Made by a program: the position numbers and the translations under genes. The notes under the pieces were generated by a model. The model searched no databases. It was not told the origin of the DNA and worked only from the letters and a program-made list of their open reading frames with translations. A stretch of DNA of 64,000 nt, taken from Massilia sp. GTDB lineage: Bacteria > Pseudomonadota > Gammaproteobacteria > Burkholderiales > Burkholderiaceae_D. Below, in pieces: positions 49,381-59,433 of the stretch. Every line of letters begins with the position of its first letter. Within the stretch, counting starts at the first letter, position 1. Location: the NCBI GenBank assembly GCA_025359245.1, contig JANYGW010000150.1, forward strand, positions 1 to 64,000, written 5' to 3'.

Positions 49381-49563
49381 GTTTTCGGTCACGCTGCGGT
49401 GCCGACGTAAACCTTGCCTATGAGCTACACTAGCGCCTTGGGGCATGCAGATGTGAGCGCGTGACTCCTGACGGCACGCGTGCTACCGTGCTAAGGTGTC
49501 GCAACGTGCGCAGAGCCAGTCTGCGCACCGCGGCCAGGCAGACCGAACGAAACAGGGAATGAC

Positions 49564-50889
49564 GTGGGAATTTTCTCCATTTTCAAGGGAAAAAATAACA
49601 AACCGGGTGGTGTCGAGGCACCGCCCGAATCGCGCCTGCGCGGCGAACCGTCACGCCTGATCCTCGACGGCGACGCCGAGCGCGCGCGCCAGCGCGAAAT
49701 CGCGCGCGCCACCGCCGCCAAGATCGACGCCATCGAATCGGCCATGGCCGACGACATTTTCAATACCCCCGAGCCGGCCTGGGGCAGCGGCGCGCGGCGC
49801 GGCCGTCCGGGCGCGGCCAACCGTCCCGACGAAGCCGGCGACACGCTGCCGATGCTGGAGATGCAAACGACCGAGCTGCTGGCCGACGACAGCATGCCGG
49901 ACGCCCCCGTGTATGCGCAGACCGCGCCGATCATCGAAGAAATCGCCATCATGTTCGCCAACGACCAGATGGCCGTGGCCGAGCAGATGCTGCTGGAAAG
50001 CCTGCGCGACGTCGGGCGCACCGACCGCACCGTCTGGTGGATGCTGTTCGACCTGTACCAGGTCATGGGCCGCCAGGACGAATTCGACAACGTGGCGATC
50101 GATTACGCCAGCCAGTTCGAAACCTCGCCGCCGACCTGGGCCCCGCCCCAGGTGGTCGGCGCGGACGAGGTGCCGTTCGCCGGCGTGACCCCGACCGAAG
50201 TGTTCGCCGGCGTGCTCGACGCCCAGGTCGCGCCGCGCCTGACGCGCTTGCTGCAACTGGCCGACAGCAACCAGGTGCTGCGCCTCGAATTCGGCCGCAT
50301 CCAGGATGTCACGCCCGAAGGCTGCCAGCTGATGCTCGACACGCTGACCGCGCTGCGCAAGCGCGAACGCGAACTGATCGTGGCCGGCGCCACCGAGCTG
50401 TCCGAGCTGGTGCGCTCGACCATCGCGATCGGCCAGCGCGACGCGTCCGAGGCGCCGTGGCTGCTGCTGCTGGCCCTGCTGCAACTGCTGAACCGCGAAA
50501 AGGATTTCGAGGAAACGGCGATGGATTACTGCGTCACCTTCGAGGTCTCGCCGCCGTCGTTCGAAACGCCGCAGAACGTGGCCACCACCAACACCATCAC
50601 GGCGCCGACCGGCACCGAATGCTTCATGCTGCCGGCCGTCATCAACAGCGGCGCCAATGCGCTGTTCGACGCGATCGACGCCTACGCGGCGCACGCCCCG
50701 ACCCTGATGATCGACTGCTCGCGCCTGGCGCGGGTCGATTTCGGCGCCGCCAGCGCCATGCTGAACCGGCTGCGCCCGATCGCGGCGCAGAAAAAAATCG
50801 AGTTCCGCGACATGAACCATCTGGTCGCGGCGCTGTTCAAACTCCTGAGCTACGCCGACGTCGCCCGCCTGTTTCCGCACAAATACTGA
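49564..50889 (+). CDS. STAS-domain protein with TPR-like repeats
   Basis: [23 protein letters not shown] and [45 protein letters not shown] are STAS-like. Confidence 0.75.
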   Translation: MGIFSIFKGKNNKPGGVEAPPESRLRGEPSRLILDGDAERARQREIARATAAKIDAIESAMADDIFNTPEPAWGSGARRGRPGAANRPDEAGDTLPMLEMQTTELLADDSMPDAPVYAQTAPIIEEIAIMFANDQMAVAEQMLLESLRDVGRTDRTVWWMLFDLYQVMGRQDEFDNVAIDYASQFETSPPTWAPPQVVGADEVPFAGVTPTEVFAGVLDAQVAPRLTRLLQLADSNQVLRLEFGRIQDVTPEGCQLMLDTLTALRKRERELIVAGATELSELVRSTIAIGQRDASEAPWLLLLALLQLLNREKDFEETAMDYCVTFEVSPPSFETPQNVATTNTITAPTGTECFMLPAVINSGANALFDAIDAYAAHAPTLMIDCSRLARVDFGAASAMLNRLRPIAAQKKIEFRDMNHLVAALFKLLSYADVARLFPHKY

Positions 50890-50929
50890 CCTTCGCGTCG
50901 CCCGCATTGCCGCCGTCGCTCACGTCACG

Positions 50930-50957
50930 CTTGCAATTTGCGTTTGCACCCCCACGT
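50930..50957 (+). promoter_or_regulatory. Sigma-32-like heat-shock promoter upstream of hslVU
   Basis: CTTGCAA-N13-CCCCACGT, close to the consensus CTTGAAA-N(11-16)-CCCCATNT. Confidence 0.75.
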
Positions 50958-50984
50958 TTTGGGGGAGTTAACTATGAGGCGGAT

Positions 50985-51530
50985 ATGGAACAATTTCACG
51001 GCACCACCATCCTGTGCGTACGGCGCGGATCGCAAGTCGCGCTCGGCGGCGACGGCCAGGTCACGCTCGGCAACATTGTCATGAAGGGCACGGCGCGCAA
51101 GGTGCGCAAGCTGTACCAGGGCAAGGTCCTGTGCGGCTTCGCCGGCGGCACCGCCGACGCCTTCACCCTGCTCGACCGCTTCGAAGGCAAGCTCGAAAAG
51201 CACCAGGGCAATTTGCTGCGCGCCTCGGTCGAACTGGCCAAGGACTGGCGCACCGACCGCGTGCTGCGCCGGCTCGAGGCGATGCTGCTGGTGGCCGACC
51301 ACGAATCGACGCTGGTCATCACCGGCAACGGCGACGTGCTCGAACCGGAAGACGGCATCGGCGCGATCGGCTCGGGCGGCGTGTACGCCCAGTCGGCCGC
51401 CAAGGCGCTGCACGAAAACACCGACTTGTCGCCCTACGACATCATCAAGAAGTCGCTGACCATCGCCGGCCAGCTGTGCATCTATACCAATATGTCGCAC
51501 ATCATCGAAACCCTGGACACGCCATCATGA
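50985..51530 (+). CDS. hslV: ATP-dependent protease subunit HslV
   Basis: [35 protein letters not shown]. Confidence 0.97.
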   Translation: MEQFHGTTILCVRRGSQVALGGDGQVTLGNIVMKGTARKVRKLYQGKVLCGFAGGTADAFTLLDRFEGKLEKHQGNLLRASVELAKDWRTDRVLRRLEAMLLVADHESTLVITGNGDVLEPEDGIGAIGSGGVYAQSAAKALHENTDLSPYDIIKKSLTIAGQLCIYTNMSHIIETLDTPS

Positions 51531-52867
51531 ACCTGACCCCCTTGGAAATCGTCGCCGAACTGGACAAGCACGTGGTCGGCCAGGGCAAGGCCAAGCGCGC
51601 GGTCGCCATCGCGCTGCGCAACCGCTGGCGCCGCCAGCAGGTGGCCGAACCGCTGCGCCACGAGATCACCCCGAAAAACATCCTGATGATCGGCCCCACC
51701 GGGGTGGGCAAGACCGAGATCGCGCGCCGCCTGGCGCGCCTGGCCGACGCCCCCTTCATCAAGATCGAGGCGACCAAGTTCACCGAGGTCGGCTACGTCG
51801 GACGCGACGTCGACACCATCATCCGCGACCTGATCGACATCGGCATCAAGCAGACCCGCGCGGCCGAAATGAAAAAGGTGCGCGAACGCGCCGAGCAGGC
51901 GGCCGAGGAGCGCGTGCTCGACATCCTGGTGCCGCCGCCGCGCGACTTCGGCTTCAACGTCGCCCCGGCCGGGCCGGACGCGAAGGACGGCGACAATACC
52001 CGCCAGACCTTCCGCAAACGGCTGCGCGAAGGCACGCTCGACGAGCGCGAAATCGAGCTCGAACTGGCCGACGCCGGCCCGCAGATGGAAATCATGGCGC
52101 CGCCCGGCATGGAAGAGATGACCGAACAGATCAAGTCGATGTTCTCGGGCATGGGCGGGCCGCGCAAGAAAGCGCGCAAGATCAAGATCGGCGAAGCGAT
52201 GAAGCTTTTGGTGGACGAAGAAGCGGCCAAGCTGATCAACGACGACGAGACCAAGCAGAAGGCGATCGCCAACGTCGAACAGAACGGCATCGTGTTCCTC
52301 GACGAGATCGACAAGATCGCCTCGCGTTCCGAAGTGGGCGGCGCCGACGTCTCGCGCGCCGGCGTGCAGCGCGACCTGCTGCCGCTGGTCGAAGGCACCA
52401 CCGTCAACACCAAGTACGGCATGATCCGCACCGACCATATCCTGTTCATCGCCTCGGGCGCCTTCCACCTGGCCAAGCCGAGCGACCTGATACCGGAGCT
52501 GCAGGGGCGCTTCCCGATCCGGGTCGAGCTCGAATCGCTGTCGATCGCCGACTTCGAACGCATCCTCACCAGCACCGACGCCTGCCTGACGGCCCAGTAC
52601 GAGGCGCTGCTGGCGACCGAAAACGTGCGCATCGAATTCGCCCCGGCCGGCATCACGCGGCTGGCCGAAATCGCCTTTTCGGTCAACGAGCGCACCGAAA
52701 ACATCGGCGCGCGGCGCCTCTACACGGTGATGGAAAAGCTGCTCGAGGAAGTCTCGTTCACGGCCAGCGAAAGCGGCGGCCAGAAGCTGCTGATCGACGC
52801 CGCCTATGTCAACGACCGGCTCGACAAGCTGGCCATCGACGAAGACCTGTCGCGCTACGTGCTGTAA
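51527..52867 (+). CDS. hslU: ATP-dependent protease ATPase subunit HslU
   Basis: [50 protein letters not shown]-terminal DLSRYVL. Confidence 0.98.
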   Translation: MNLTPLEIVAELDKHVVGQGKAKRAVAIALRNRWRRQQVAEPLRHEITPKNILMIGPTGVGKTEIARRLARLADAPFIKIEATKFTEVGYVGRDVDTIIRDLIDIGIKQTRAAEMKKVRERAEQAAEERVLDILVPPPRDFGFNVAPAGPDAKDGDNTRQTFRKRLREGTLDEREIELELADAGPQMEIMAPPGMEEMTEQIKSMFSGMGGPRKKARKIKIGEAMKLLVDEEAAKLINDDETKQKAIANVEQNGIVFLDEIDKIASRSEVGGADVSRAGVQRDLLPLVEGTTVNTKYGMIRTDHILFIASGAFHLAKPSDLIPELQGRFPIRVELESLSIADFERILTSTDACLTAQYEALLATENVRIEFAPAGITRLAEIAFSVNERTENIGARRLYTVMEKLLEEVSFTASESGGQKLLIDAAYVNDRLDKLAIDEDLSRYVL

Positions 52868-52877
52868 GGAGGCGGCC

Positions 52878-53075
52878 ATGGCCAACAAGGCGCTGGCGAC
52901 GCGCCAGAAGATGCGGGTGACGGCGGCGCCGGCGCGCCCGCTGCTCAAGGTGCGCAATCCGGTGGCGGTGGCGGCCAGGCTGCGCGCCGCCGGCCCGCAC
53001 GCCAAGGGCCCGGGCCCGGAACGGCAGGCGGCCAAGCGCGCGCTCAGGAAGGCGAAGCTGGAACCGGAAGACTGA
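52878..53075 (+). CDS. Small basic protein (65 aa) immediately downstream of hslU
   Basis: TAAGGAGGCGGCCATGG, a strong SD next to the hslU stop; MANKALATRQKMRVTAAPARPLLKVRNPVAVAARLRAAGPHAKGPG... Confidence 0.6.
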   Translation: MANKALATRQKMRVTAAPARPLLKVRNPVAVAARLRAAGPHAKGPGPERQAAKRALRKAKLEPED

Positions 53076-53255
53076 GTGGAAAGTGACTGCGGAGGGCGGG
53101 CCGCCAGCGGAAGCCCGCTTGGGGGCTCCCGCTTTCTGGCCATCGGTACGTAGTCTCCCGCATTCGGGCCGCAAGTACCATCAGCTTGTGCGAAGGACCG
53201 TTATTCGGTACATTCGGTACTGTTACGCGGTACATTGACCCACACAAGGCCTTCC

Positions 53256-53990
53256 ATGAGCTCACCCGAGCAGGTAATCACCGTCCTGCGCGCCGAACTG
53301 CGCGCAGCAAATATCACTTACAAGGCGCTGGCCGAGCGGATCGGCATGAGCGAATCCTCGGTCAAGCGCATGTTCGGCCAGAAGGACATGGCGCTGTCGC
53401 GCCTGGCGCAGATCTGCAAGGCGGCCGGGATCCCGATGGAAGACGTGCTGCGGCGCGCAGCCGACGCCCGCGCCCACGCCGACACATTGACCGCGGCCCA
53501 GGAAAAATCGCTGATGGCCAACCCCTTGCTGTTGCTGGTGGCGACCTGCTGCCTGGGCCACTGGACGCTCGACCAGATCATCGAGACCTATGACTTGAGC
53601 GAGCCCGAATGCATCGTCCTGATGGTCGAGCTGGACCGTCTCGGCGTGATCGAACTGAAGGCCGGCAACCGCTACAGCCTGCGCGTGTCGAACGCGTTCC
53701 GCTGGATCGCCGACGGCCCGGTGCAGCAGTATGTGCGCGAACATGTGGTGGGCGACTATTTCGGCGGCCGCTTCGACGGCCCCGGCGAAACGCTGATGTG
53801 CCTTCCGGCGCGCCTGTCGCAGGCCAGCGCCGCCGAGCTGGTGCAAAAAATCCAGCAGCTGGCCGGCGAACTGGCGCGCCTGCACCAGAACGACCGCCGC
53901 CTCGACAGCGACGAGCGCGACGGCTTCACCTTGCTGCTCGGCTTCCGTTCGTGGGAATTTGCCGCCTTCACCGCCCTGCGCCGCAAGTAG
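53256..53990 (+). CDS. XRE-like helix-turn-helix transcriptional regulator
   Basis: LRAANITYKALAERIGMSESSVKRMFGQKDMALSRLAQICKAAGIPMEDVL. Confidence 0.88.
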   Translation: MSSPEQVITVLRAELRAANITYKALAERIGMSESSVKRMFGQKDMALSRLAQICKAAGIPMEDVLRRAADARAHADTLTAAQEKSLMANPLLLLVATCCLGHWTLDQIIETYDLSEPECIVLMVELDRLGVIELKAGNRYSLRVSNAFRWIADGPVQQYVREHVVGDYFGGRFDGPGETLMCLPARLSQASAAELVQKIQQLAGELARLHQNDRRLDSDERDGFTLLLGFRSWEFAAFTALRRK

Positions 53991-54113
53991 CGCACGGCAG
54001 ATCGGCGCTATCGACGGCCTGCGCCGCCAATTCGGCCACCCGTCGCCGCGCGCGATCTTTCCGGCGCCAGCCTGCCTATACTTCGCTGCATCAACTTTGA
54101 CCTGGGAGAGCCC

Positions 54114-55229
54114 ATGCTGTTTCGATCCTTTGCCGCCATCGCGGCGTTCACCCTCGCCGCCACGGCCAGCGCAGCGGCGCCCGACAGCCTGGATGCCATC
54201 CTCAAGACGGCCATGGCAGGATCCAAGGTACCGGCCATCGGCGCCGTGATCCTGCGCGACGGGAAAATCAGCGAGCAGGCCGTGCGCGGCGTGCGCCGCA
54301 ACGACGGCAAGAGCGCCGTCAGCGCGGACGATGTATGGCTGATCGGCTCGACCGGCAAGGTGATGACGGTGGCGATGATCGCGCGCCTGGTCGAGCGCGG
54401 CGTGCTGGCCTGGGATGCGCCGCTCGAGCAGATGCTGCCGGACCTGGCGCCAACCATGCACCCCGAGTACCGCAAGGCGACGCTGGTGCAGCTGTTGTCG
54501 CACCAGAGCGGCCTGCCGCGCGACATCAAGGACATCGCGGAGCTGGACAAATACTTTACCGATCCGCGCTCCACCAGCGCGCAGCGCCAGGCTTACATCG
54601 CCAAGGCCCTGACGGATGCGCCGGAAGCGGCGCCCGGCTTCAACTACAGCAATACCGGCTTCCTGATCGCCGCCGCCGTTGCCGAAAAAGCCACCGGCAA
54701 AAGCTACGAAGCGCTGATGCAGCAGGAAGTGTTCGCGCCGCTCGGCATGCGCAGCGTCGGCTTCGGCAATACCGGCAATGGACAGAACCGCGGCCACCAG
54801 CACGGCAAGCCGATGCTGAAGATGACCAAGGCCGACGACGGCGGACCGGTGATGTACGCGCCGGCCGGCTTCCTGCACATGCCGCTGGCCGCGTGGGCCC
54901 AGTTCAACCTCGACCAGCTGGCCGGCAGCAAGGGCCAGGGCAAGCTGCTGGCGCCGGCGTCGTACCAGCTGATGCAAACCGCGCAGCCAGGCAGCCCGGC
55001 GGGCCTCGACTGGGGCGTGCAGGCGTCGATTGCGGGACGCCAGGGCCCGGCGCTGGTGCACCAGGGCTCGGACGGCAACTGGCTGGCCATCGTGGCGCTG
55101 TTCCCCGAGCAGGGAACTGGCGCGCTGGTGGTCGCCAATGCGGGCCCCGACATGGGCGCGGACCAGGTGCTGCACAAGGTGTTCGTGAAACTATTCCCGG
55201 CCCTGAGCCCGGCCCAGATCAAACCCTAG
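54114..55229 (+). CDS. Serine hydrolase, beta-lactamase/class C family
   Basis: Signal peptide; WLIGSTGKVMT (SxxK), YSNTGFLIAAAVAEKATG (YxN). Confidence 0.88.
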   Translation: MLFRSFAAIAAFTLAATASAAAPDSLDAILKTAMAGSKVPAIGAVILRDGKISEQAVRGVRRNDGKSAVSADDVWLIGSTGKVMTVAMIARLVERGVLAWDAPLEQMLPDLAPTMHPEYRKATLVQLLSHQSGLPRDIKDIAELDKYFTDPRSTSAQRQAYIAKALTDAPEAAPGFNYSNTGFLIAAAVAEKATGKSYEALMQQEVFAPLGMRSVGFGNTGNGQNRGHQHGKPMLKMTKADDGGPVMYAPAGFLHMPLAAWAQFNLDQLAGSKGQGKLLAPASYQLMQTAQPGSPAGLDWGVQASIAGRQGPALVHQGSDGNWLAIVALFPEQGTGALVVANAGPDMGADQVLHKVFVKLFPALSPAQIKP

Positions 55230-55238
55230 GCGCGTACG

Positions 55239-57470
55239 CTACCAGACCGGCCCGAGGAACAGATACATGGTCTTGTTGCCGTCCTTGGTCGCGCCGCCGC
55301 CCACATAGACCGGGCCGAAGCGGGTGTCGACCGACAGGAAGGCGCTGGCCGCGGTCTTGAGCAGGCTGCCCTGGCCCGGCTGGGACAGGTCGAAGCCGCC
55401 GCCCGCCTCCAGCGAAAAACCGGCCCGCACGGTGCCGCCCAGCGTCACCGGCAAGGCGCCGATCCGGCGCGCCAGCACCATCCGCGAGAAGACCACGCTG
55501 CGGCCCTGGATCGAATCGGGCACCGTGCCCGACAAGCGCAAGAAGCCGCCCAGGCTCAGCGGCGAGGCCCCGGACTGCGCATGGGCGAACTCGCCGTACA
55601 CGTGGCCGGCCCAGTTTTCGGTGCTGATCGCGCCCATGCCCAGCAGGGTCGAACGGGCATTCGCCGCCCCGCTCGTGGCATCGCCAGGCAGGCGTTCGAT
55701 GCGCGCGTCGACCAGGTAGCCGCGGCTGGGAAAGCCCAGCGAATCGAGCGTGTCGATCCGGTATTGGGCGAACTGGGTAGTGCCGTAGCCGTTGAGCGCC
55801 TCGCTTGCAGGCGCCTCGGGAATCACCACGCGCACGCCGGCCAGCTGGCGCGTCACGCCAAAGCGCAGGTCGCCCCAGGTGCCCAGCTCGCGCCCCAGCA
55901 CCATGCTGATCGAGCGTCCGGTGTAGGCGTAGCGGCGGATCCGGCGGCCTTCGCTGAAGGCGTCGAGCGAAGTCGAACCATATTGCGTCGACGGTGCCAC
56001 GTACCACGGCGAACCGGCTCCCAGCGGCTGGTAAAGCTGCATGCCGAGGTCGCGCATGTCGCCCACCCGCATCACCGTGCGCAGTTCGCCGCCCCAGGGG
56101 TTGAGCGAGGTCTTCACGTGCATCATCTTCAGCGCGAAGGTATTGGTGTCGTCGAAATCGCTGGCCAGCTCCAGGCCCACCCGCAGGCGGCTGTTGGCCC
56201 AGTGCGCCTCGGTCGCCTTGATCGTCACCGTGCGCTTGCCCGCGTCGTCGTCGATGTCCGCTTCCACCCTTTCGATGTCGCCGCGCCCGTACAACTGGCT
56301 GGCCGCCTGGCGCACCTGCTCGCGCGTGAGCGACTGGCCGGCCGCCATGCCTGACTGGACTTCCAGGATCTTGGGGGCGATCTGGCCGGCGCTCTCGACC
56401 TTGACCGCGGCGATCCGCACCGGCTCGTCCGACAGCGGCGGCGGCGCCAGCCGGGTATTTTCGAACAGCGCGTATTCGTCGCGGCTCAGCGCCAGCGGCG
56501 CCAGGCGCGCGGCGAGCGCGCGCGCAGCCGCCTCGCCGGCCTTGACCGCGCCATCGACGTTATGGAAGTCCATGAAGCCGATCTTTTCCATGCCTGGAGC
56601 GATCAGGATGTCCTGGGCCCGCAGTTCCTTGATCGAACGCTGCACATTCTGCTCGGTCAGGATGTTGATCATCTGCTGCGCGACGCCGAGCGCGCTGCCC
56701 AGGTTCTTCTCCGGCGCCAGCGGGGTGCCCACGTTGACCGCGATGACAATATCGGCGCCCATCTTGTGGGCCAGGTCGATCGGCAGATTGCGTACCAGGC
56801 CGCCATCGACCACCAGGCGCCCATTGACGCGCACCGGCGCGAACACGCCCGGCACCGCCAGCGAAGCGCGCATGGTCAGGAACAGGGGCGTATCGACCAG
56901 GTCAACCAGTTCTCCGGTGACCAGGTCCGAGGCGACCGAGCGGAACGGCAGGGTCAGCTGGCTGACCGGGCGGTCGCGGGTGCCGGCCGGCAGCAGCCGT
57001 CCCAGCGCCTGCTCCAGCGCGGCATTGCCGGCAGCCGATGGCGGCAGCGAGATGCCGTCGCTGTGTACGCCGAATTCGATACGCGACGGCAGCAGCTGGT
57101 CTTCCTCGCGGCGCCGGAATTCGAGATCCTCGCGCGCCGGCCGGTCGGCCACGACGCGGTCCCAGTCGGTCTGGCGCGCCATCCGTTCGAGGTCGGCAAT
57201 CGAGGCGCCGGCGGCATAGGCGCCGCCGACCACGCTGCCCATGCTGGTGCCCACCACCAGGTCGACCGGCACGCGCATCTCGCGCAGGGTGCGCAGCACG
57301 CCGATGTGGGCGAAGCCGCGCGCACCGCCGCCCGACAGCACCAGCGCGATGCGCGGGCGCGCCGCCGGCGCCACCACGGGCGCGGCCTCGGCCTGCGCCA
57401 GCGCCGCCGCCGTATGCAGCAGCAGCGCGCACGCGGCGCCGAGTACCAGACTGCGCAGCGGCGCGGCCAC
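55239..57470 (-). CDS. Patatin-like phospholipase with C-terminal outer-membrane barrel (type Vd/PlpD-like)
   Basis: GGGARGFAHIGVLR, GTSMGSVVGG, VDGGLVRNLPID, POTRA-like and BamA-type surface antigen C-terminus. Confidence 0.9.
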   Translation of the reverse strand: MAAPLRSLVLGAACALLLHTAAALAQAEAAPVVAPAARPRIALVLSGGGARGFAHIGVLRTLREMRVPVDLVVGTSMGSVVGGAYAAGASIADLERMARQTDWDRVVADRPAREDLEFRRREEDQLLPSRIEFGVHSDGISLPPSAAGNAALEQALGRLLPAGTRDRPVSQLTLPFRSVASDLVTGELVDLVDTPLFLTMRASLAVPGVFAPVRVNGRLVVDGGLVRNLPIDLAHKMGADIVIAVNVGTPLAPEKNLGSALGVAQQMINILTEQNVQRSIKELRAQDILIAPGMEKIGFMDFHNVDGAVKAGEAAARALAARLAPLALSRDEYALFENTRLAPPPLSDEPVRIAAVKVESAGQIAPKILEVQSGMAAGQSLTREQVRQAASQLYGRGDIERVEADIDDDAGKRTVTIKATEAHWANSRLRVGLELASDFDDTNTFALKMMHVKTSLNPWGGELRTVMRVGDMRDLGMQLYQPLGAGSPWYVAPSTQYGSTSLDAFSEGRRIRRYAYTGRSISMVLGRELGTWGDLRFGVTRQLAGVRVVIPEAPASEALNGYGTTQFAQYRIDTLDSLGFPSRGYLVDARIERLPGDATSGAANARSTLLGMGAISTENWAGHVYGEFAHAQSGASPLSLGGFLRLSGTVPDSIQGRSVVFSRMVLARRIGALPVTLGGTVRAGFSLEAGGGFDLSQPGQGSLLKTAASAFLSVDTRFGPVYVGGGATKDGNKTMYLFLGPVW

Positions 57471-57472
57471 GC

Positions 57473-58105
57473 TTACTGGGTAGGCGGCTGCCCGCCCTGG
57501 CCGGACATGCCGCGGGTCGGCGCCGGCATCTGCACCGGCGGCGGCGGTGGCATGCCGGGCGGCTGGGCCGCCGGCACTTCCATCGGCTGGTTGGGCGGCA
57601 CCGGAACGCTGTTGTTCGGGGCCTCCTGGATCGAGGTCGGCTGGATTTGTCCGGGCACGCTCGGCTGCTGCCCGTTGGCGCCGGGCGGCGCCAGCGCGAG
57701 GCTGGTCCCGGCCTTGCCGTCGCTGGCCAGGTCGATCCGTTTGAGCACGCCGCCCTCGGACAGCATCACGTATTTGGGATGGACTTCCTTGACCGTGACG
57801 CCGGCGGAGATATCGCGTCCGACTTGCAGCGCGCGCGGCGGCTGGCCGTCGGCCACCAGGATGGCCATGCTCTCGCGCCCGGCAGCAACCACGCCGGTCA
57901 ATTGATAGTTGCTGGGGCCGGCCGCGAGCACCTGGCCGCCGAACAGCGTGGCGGCGGCGTCCGGCGACGGATCGGCCATGCGCGCATCGGCGATCGCGGC
58001 CATCGGCCGCTGCGCCGGCTTGTACAGCTCCATGCCCCAGAAGGCGATCGATGCGGACAGCGCGATCACGGCAAGCAGGCTCATTACTAAAGGCAAACGC
58101 TTCAT
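57473..58105 (-). CDS. gspC: Type II secretion system protein GspC
   Basis: N-terminal TM; LTGVVAAGRESMAILVADGQPPRALQVG; position in the gsp operon. Confidence 0.82.
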   Translation of the reverse strand: MKRLPLVMSLLAVIALSASIAFWGMELYKPAQRPMAAIADARMADPSPDAAATLFGGQVLAAGPSNYQLTGVVAAGRESMAILVADGQPPRALQVGRDISAGVTVKEVHPKYVMLSEGGVLKRIDLASDGKAGTSLALAPPGANGQQPSVPGQIQPTSIQEAPNNSVPVPPNQPMEVPAAQPPGMPPPPPVQMPAPTRGMSGQGGQPPTQ

Positions 58106-58147
58106 TACATTCCTTGGTTACCGCTACAAAAGCCCCTTGGGCGGGGA

Positions 58148-58199
58148 AGCCTGCCTTGCAAGGCAGGCTCCGTCCGCAGGCGCGCGGCTGCGCCGCGCG
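58148..58199. other. Two consecutive strong hairpins in the gspF-gspC intergenic region
   Basis: AGCCTGCCTTGCAAGGCAGGCT (22-bp perfect palindrome, 58148-58169) and CGCGCGGC-TGC-GCCGCGCG (58181-58199). Confidence 0.85.
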
Positions 58200-58208
58200 A
58201 ATTCCCTG

Positions 58209-59429
58209 CTACCGCACCAGCTGATTAATTTCGATAATAGGCATGAGCACCGCCAGCACGATCAGCAGCACCACCACGCCCATCGCCAGGATCAGCACCG
58301 GTTCGAGCAGACCCGCGATGGTCAGGGTGCGCCGCTCGAGGTCCTGCTGCTGCGAATTGGCGGCCCGCTCCAGCATGGCCGGCAGCTCGCCGGTGATTTC
58401 GCCGGCGCGGATCATGTGGATCAGCATCGGCGGGAAATGGCGCTGGGCCGACAGCGCGCGCGCCAGGCTGACGCCTTCGCGCACGCTGGCGCTGGCCTCT
58501 TCGACCAGCTCCTTCATGGCCACGTTGGACAGCGTGTCGCGGCTGGTGTCGAGCGCGCGCAGGATCGGCACGCCCGAGCCGGTGGTGATCGCCAGCGTAC
58601 TGGCGAAGCGCGCCGTGTTCAGGCTGCGCTCGAATTTGCCGTACAGCGGCGCGGTCAGCAGCCACGCGTGCCAGCGCCGCTTGAGCGCCGGATTCTTGAG
58701 CGCGTTGCGCCACGCGAAGCCGGCCCCGATCAGCGCCACCAGCACCACCAGGCCGTACGCGCGCACGAAATTGGACACTGCCAGCATCAGCATCGTCAGC
58801 AAAGGCAGCTTCTGCTTGGTGTTGGTGAACACGGAGACGATCTGCGGCACCACATAGGTCAGCAGGAAGATCACGATCGCGAACGCCACCACGGTGACGA
58901 TGGCCGGATAGGTGAACGCCAGCCTGACCTTCTGGATCAGCGCGTTGCGCCGTTCGATGTAGTCGGCCAGGCGCGTGAGCACGCGCGCCAGGTGGCCGAT
59001 CTGCTCGCCCGAGGCGACCAGCGCGCGGAAGATCTCCTCGAAGTCGCGCGGGTAGCGCGACAGCGCGTCCGAGAACGAGGCGCCGCCCATCACTTCGGAA
59101 CGGATCGAGGCGATCAGGTCGCGCACGTACGGCCGCTCGGCCTGTTCCAGCAGCGCGGTAAACGCCTGTTCCAGCGGCAGCCCCGCTTCGAGCAGGCTGG
59201 CCAGCTGGCGCGTGAACAGCGCCAGCTCGACCGGCGACAGCCGTTCGCCGAAGCCGCGCCGGGTGGCCACGCCGGTCGAATCGACCTGGGCCGCGATGGC
59301 CTCGACGCTGAGCGGCGTGAGGCCCTGCACGCGCAGGTCGGCGCGCGCCGAGCGGGCACTGTCGGCGTTGACCACGCCCTTGTGGGTGGCGCCGATGTTG
59401 TCGACGGCTTCGTAGCGAAATGCCGGCAT
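58209..59429 (-). CDS. gspF: Type II secretion system inner membrane protein GspF
   Basis: MPAFRYEAVDNIGATHKGVVNADSARSARADLRVQGLTPLSVE, FTRQLASLLEAGLPLEQAFTALLEQ. Confidence 0.95.
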   Translation of the reverse strand: MPAFRYEAVDNIGATHKGVVNADSARSARADLRVQGLTPLSVEAIAAQVDSTGVATRRGFGERLSPVELALFTRQLASLLEAGLPLEQAFTALLEQAERPYVRDLIASIRSEVMGGASFSDALSRYPRDFEEIFRALVASGEQIGHLARVLTRLADYIERRNALIQKVRLAFTYPAIVTVVAFAIVIFLLTYVVPQIVSVFTNTKQKLPLLTMLMLAVSNFVRAYGLVVLVALIGAGFAWRNALKNPALKRRWHAWLLTAPLYGKFERSLNTARFASTLAITTGSGVPILRALDTSRDTLSNVAMKELVEEASASVREGVSLARALSAQRHFPPMLIHMIRAGEITGELPAMLERAANSQQQDLERRTLTIAGLLEPVLILAMGVVVLLIVLAVLMPIIEINQLVR

Positions 59430-59433
59430 GGTC

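Noticed and set aside
49475-49484. GCACGCGTGC palindrome upstream of the STAS gene
   Set aside because: Only 10 bp and GC-rich; expected by chance at this base composition.
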